A DNA stretch of 64,000 nucleotides from Bostrychus sinensis. Its lineage: Eukaryota > Chordata > Actinopteri > Gobiiformes > Eleotridae. The notes below the pieces were generated by a model, which saw nothing but the letters and a program-made list of their open reading frames with translations, had not been told where the DNA came from and searched no databases. The translations under genes were made by a program, and so were the position numbers. Numbering within the stretch: the stretch's first letter is position 1; every line of letters begins with the position of its first letter. This document shows, piece after piece, positions 61,224 through 64,000 of the stretch. The stretch is from contig CM036243.1 of assembly GCA_020698575.1 (NCBI GenBank), forward strand, positions 12,763,903 through 12,827,902, read 5' to 3'.

Positions 61224-62194
61224 GTTCACAGACCAACCCCGACAACATATAAATACAGTCTGTGTGGATTAGCACTTCATTTTTTACATTTTGCAGAATA
61301 TCATCTAACAAGTACAACAAAGATGAGTATTAATCCGCATCAATTTATGTACAGTATACTTTATATTTATCTATTGTCGGGCATTGTTTCAAGGTCCTCT
61401 ACAATATGCCAAACTTAAATGACTTGAAATTTAGTTTAGTTTTTTTTGTTTTTGTTTTTACAATAAGGCAGTTAAATATTTATGTTTTGCTTCTTTTTGG
61501 AACACGACTTCATTACTACTACTATTTTGTGGGTCAGGAGTGTACCATTGACAACAGACTGACAGGGCATGCTGGACATGCTTTCTTTACACATCATAGC
61601 AAAATAAAAAAAATATGGATTTTAGCCAATAAAAAGCAGCAGAAGCTATAGAATTTGTGCATGGACAAACATAGCACATGTTTGGGACATATATAGGCCT
61701 AATAGGCTAGCGAAAATCTAGCTACAATGGGAAAAAGTGATATGATAATATAATAATAATAATAACAGCATAGTGATCATTACAATGTTGCCCCAGTATA
61801 ATACATTGAGTACTTTTCACCCCAGTGGCATTGTAAGGTGATGATAAATATACATACAGCATAATGTCTCATAACTATACATTTGGCTATAACCTTTAAT
61901 ACATTAAACTTTAGTCGTAAAAAATGACAATTGTTCAAATATTAATACCTAAGTACATGCAGTGTTCGCTATTTCCCATGAACAACATGACTATGTGACC
62001 CCAGACTTGTCCCGGCATGCTCACAGTAAGGCCTTGTATTGGGTAACCAGCCGCGCTCTGTGGTTCCCATAGACTCGAATGGCCGCGTGTGTTTTTATCA
62101 GCTGGTTCTAATAGTCAGCTGGTGGGAGAACGCTTGCTCAAGCGCTCAGCCTCATGTCACGCTACTGGCTAAATCCTCTCCTCCATCTCCTCAG

Positions 62195-62248
62195 AAGGGG
62201 CTTCAAAGGGGCCGCGGCCGCAGAGAAGCAGCCGTTCACTTAAGGACA
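62195..62248 (+). CDS. bnc2: Candidate bnc2 cassette exon (18 codons, basic)
   Basis: A 54-nt open segment with a strong acceptor (CT-rich tract, then ctcctcag) and a consensus donor gtaagt, phase 0 at both ends. It therefore fits between GYILQ (60490) and the expected DAAGKVL exon without changing frame. The peptide is KGLQRGRGRREAAVHLRT, notably basic. A second gtaagtag donor at 62280, 31 bases downstream, would make an 85-nt form that shifts the frame. GC content stands out from the surrounding intron and flanking sequence is complex on both sides, as is usual for regulated cassette exons. I do not recall this insert in mammalian BNC2, so it is a prediction. A GC-rich regulatory element that mimics an exon is the alternative. 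Confidence 0.55.
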
Positions 62249-64000
62249 GTAAGTAGTCATTGTACGGCCCTATTAGCCCGTAAGTAGCTATGAAATTCAA
62301 TCATCTTTCCCCCCAAGCCTCCGGGCAATGCTTTGTGTCAGGAGTGCGTTCCTCGCCACTACGCCGCGCTAAATGAGAGATAAAATGTGCAAGAACTGGA
62401 TTGCAGATGATAGATAATAAGTTGTCTTTTTGATAGCGACGTCAGGGGACATTATTTGATGATGAATTGCTTTACGGTAATCCTAGCAGTCAGTCTTTCA
62501 AACCGCCGCTTGTACGGACAGAGAATTTAAATAAAAGCCACTGGAGAAATCATCTTAATTTGTACTTTAATGAGAAGTGCTAAAAACTGTTGTAATTATC
62601 TAAAAAATACACACATTTTTTTCTGAATTATGATGCCATTCCTCTAAGCCTTTTATCATAATTTTTTTCACATATATAGTTTGGTCAGTGAGGCGCCATG
62701 TGAGACACTACATACAGTATTTCATTGTGAAACCTTTTTAATATAGATTATTGACATCAACATGATAAAATATATTGGAAGTTTTATGTAATTTAATGTG
62801 CAAACTTACATACGATTTGCTAATTTGCACATCTAAAAAAACAAAATCTAAACTTTAGAAAGGGGCTGGGTTTAAAACTCTTAGTTCATACTGACATTAG
62901 ATTAACGTTTTTGTTTTGTTTTTTTGATTATTATTATTATTTTTTCTACTTAAGTTATCATGAATATCTTATTTGTGTTTCATTACATTAGAGAACACTG
63001 CCACTATCCTTTAAACCATTTTTGCAATACTTTTAAGAGTAAAATGCCTGAAAACTCAGACTAGGAAAGATATATCAACAAACCCCTTTGTAAAAGTTTT
63101 CAAAATATACAAAATATAGTAAAGTATAGACTGGGATATTTGGGGCTTGTAGGTGCTACTGAAATGGAGATATGTATGTCTCTGAGTGTGAAAATAACCT
63201 TAATGTGTAGATTTGGACAATTTCTTATTATTTCAGTGTGAAAGCGTACATGTTATTGGAGCAAACAGCCCTAAAATCTACAAATTGACCACTGCATGAA
63301 AAAACAATCTACCTACCTAAAAACAATGTACCTAGTGTCTCACCTTCGCCATTCCTCTAAGCTCACTATGATTTTTTTATCCTGTATGTAATAGGGCATT
63401 GAGAGGTGAGAGTTTGGCATGTGTCTGGTGCTTGGTGTGTGCCAGTTGTCAGTGTGTTTGGGTGTCAGTGATGGGCCAGAGAGCTCAGGACACGAGCTGA
63501 CAGAGTATACCCACGCCTCCTCTCATCCCTGACCACTCGATGTATGCAACCAACAGAAGAATACACACACTTATATTCCATCAAACACACAAATAGACAG
63601 ATTTTAGACTCCATCTCTGTTGTAGGTAAATGTGTCAAAATAAGATCAGATTAAAATGGCTTGTTGCTTTCCCATTCAAGAATTAAGTTTTTTTCTTATC
63701 TCCTCTAGTAGGGATGTAAGAAATATTGATTCTGTAAAATATTGCAATAATCTATTTATTTAATAACATTTTGAGTGGTGTACTAGTTTAAAAAGGAGAA
63801 AGAGATTTATCATTTTTGTTACAGTATCATGATATATTGTTATGGTGTTATGTCACTTATATTGTGATATGTGAGGTATAAGATGGACTCAATGTCAAGG
63901 CCTCAATGGCCCAATACTGTTGAGGTGTGAGTAAGCAATTTTTGTAAGTTATTTTATTTGTAAAGGAGAACAATGTGTCAGATCAATCTACATTTAAATT
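62249..64000 (+). other. bnc2: bnc2 intron to the right edge
   Basis: The gene continues past the window. The stretch 62250-62530 is complex and exon-flank-like, possibly conserved regulatory DNA. From 62540 on the sequence is AT-rich with no recognised exon or repeat; the next known bnc2 exon (DAAGKVL...) was not found. Confidence 0.5.

Larger units (their letters stand above)
60491..62194 (+). other. bnc2: bnc2 intron before candidate cassette exon
   Basis: No coding exon was recognised. It contains a 27-A run at 60828-60854, a 20-C run at 61204-61223 and an AT-rich (ATA)n patch around 61740-61765. From about 62040 the sequence becomes complex and leads into a CT-rich acceptor at 62172-62194. 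Confidence 0.5.

Noticed and set aside
1..64000. Prokaryotic-type systems (CRISPR, operons, phage, toxin-antitoxin)
   Set aside because: No regularly spaced direct repeats with spacers, no ribosome-binding sites and no closely packed long frames. Exon-intron structure and repeat content are vertebrate.

Overview
The window is vertebrate nuclear DNA, almost certainly from a ray-finned (teleost) fish. Short exons with GT-AG splice sites sit in very long AT-rich introns. The introns carry CA microsatellites, homopolymer tracts, small non-autonomous hAT-type transposons with 8-bp target duplications, and tRNA-derived SINE-like repeats of the kind common in teleosts. No complete gene, rRNA or tRNA gene, or phage, plasmid or CRISPR feature was seen.

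One gene is recognised: the 5' part of bnc2 (basonuclin 2, a C2H2 zinc-finger nuclear protein; zebrafish orthologue 'bonaparte'), on the + strand. Three coding exons can be placed to the base: 1425-1784 (ends ...RMSQQ, phase 0), 57893-57995 (AIRCTLVNCTCECF..., ends in phase 1) and 60255-60490 ([15 protein letters not shown]...GYILQ, phase 0). They join in one continuous frame. The exons encoding the zinc fingers and the C-terminus lie beyond the right edge. The canonical most-5' exons presumably lie beyond the left edge.

Three further pieces look like alternative parts of the same gene. (a) A 5' leader ends at 528 with its first ATG exactly at the donor site, so splicing to 1425 would give a protein starting M-SKEADLDV. 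(b) A 66-nt cassette exon lies at 4546-4611 (22 codons, phase 0/0). (c) A 54-nt candidate cassette exon lies at 62195-62248 (18 codons, phase 0/0, tandem donor sites). Together they suggest isoform choice of promoter, of an insert just before the Cys-rich block, and of a basic insert just after the GYILQ block.

Layout: 1-528 promoter and leader; 529-1424 intron; 1425-1784 exon; 1785-57892 a 56-kb intron split by the cassette exon at 4.5 kb; 57893-57995 exon; 57996-60254 intron with a strong G-quadruplex motif; 60255-60490 exon; 60491-64000 intron with the second cassette candidate. The large intron holds at least three transposon-like elements with recognisable inverted ends (49752-50058, 50981-51376, 54108-54790), several dispersed repeat families, two perfect hairpins (6599-6654, 13730-13766) and many stretches whose composition and homeodomain-core content resemble conserved non-coding enhancers. 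That last assignment is inference, because no alignment could be run.
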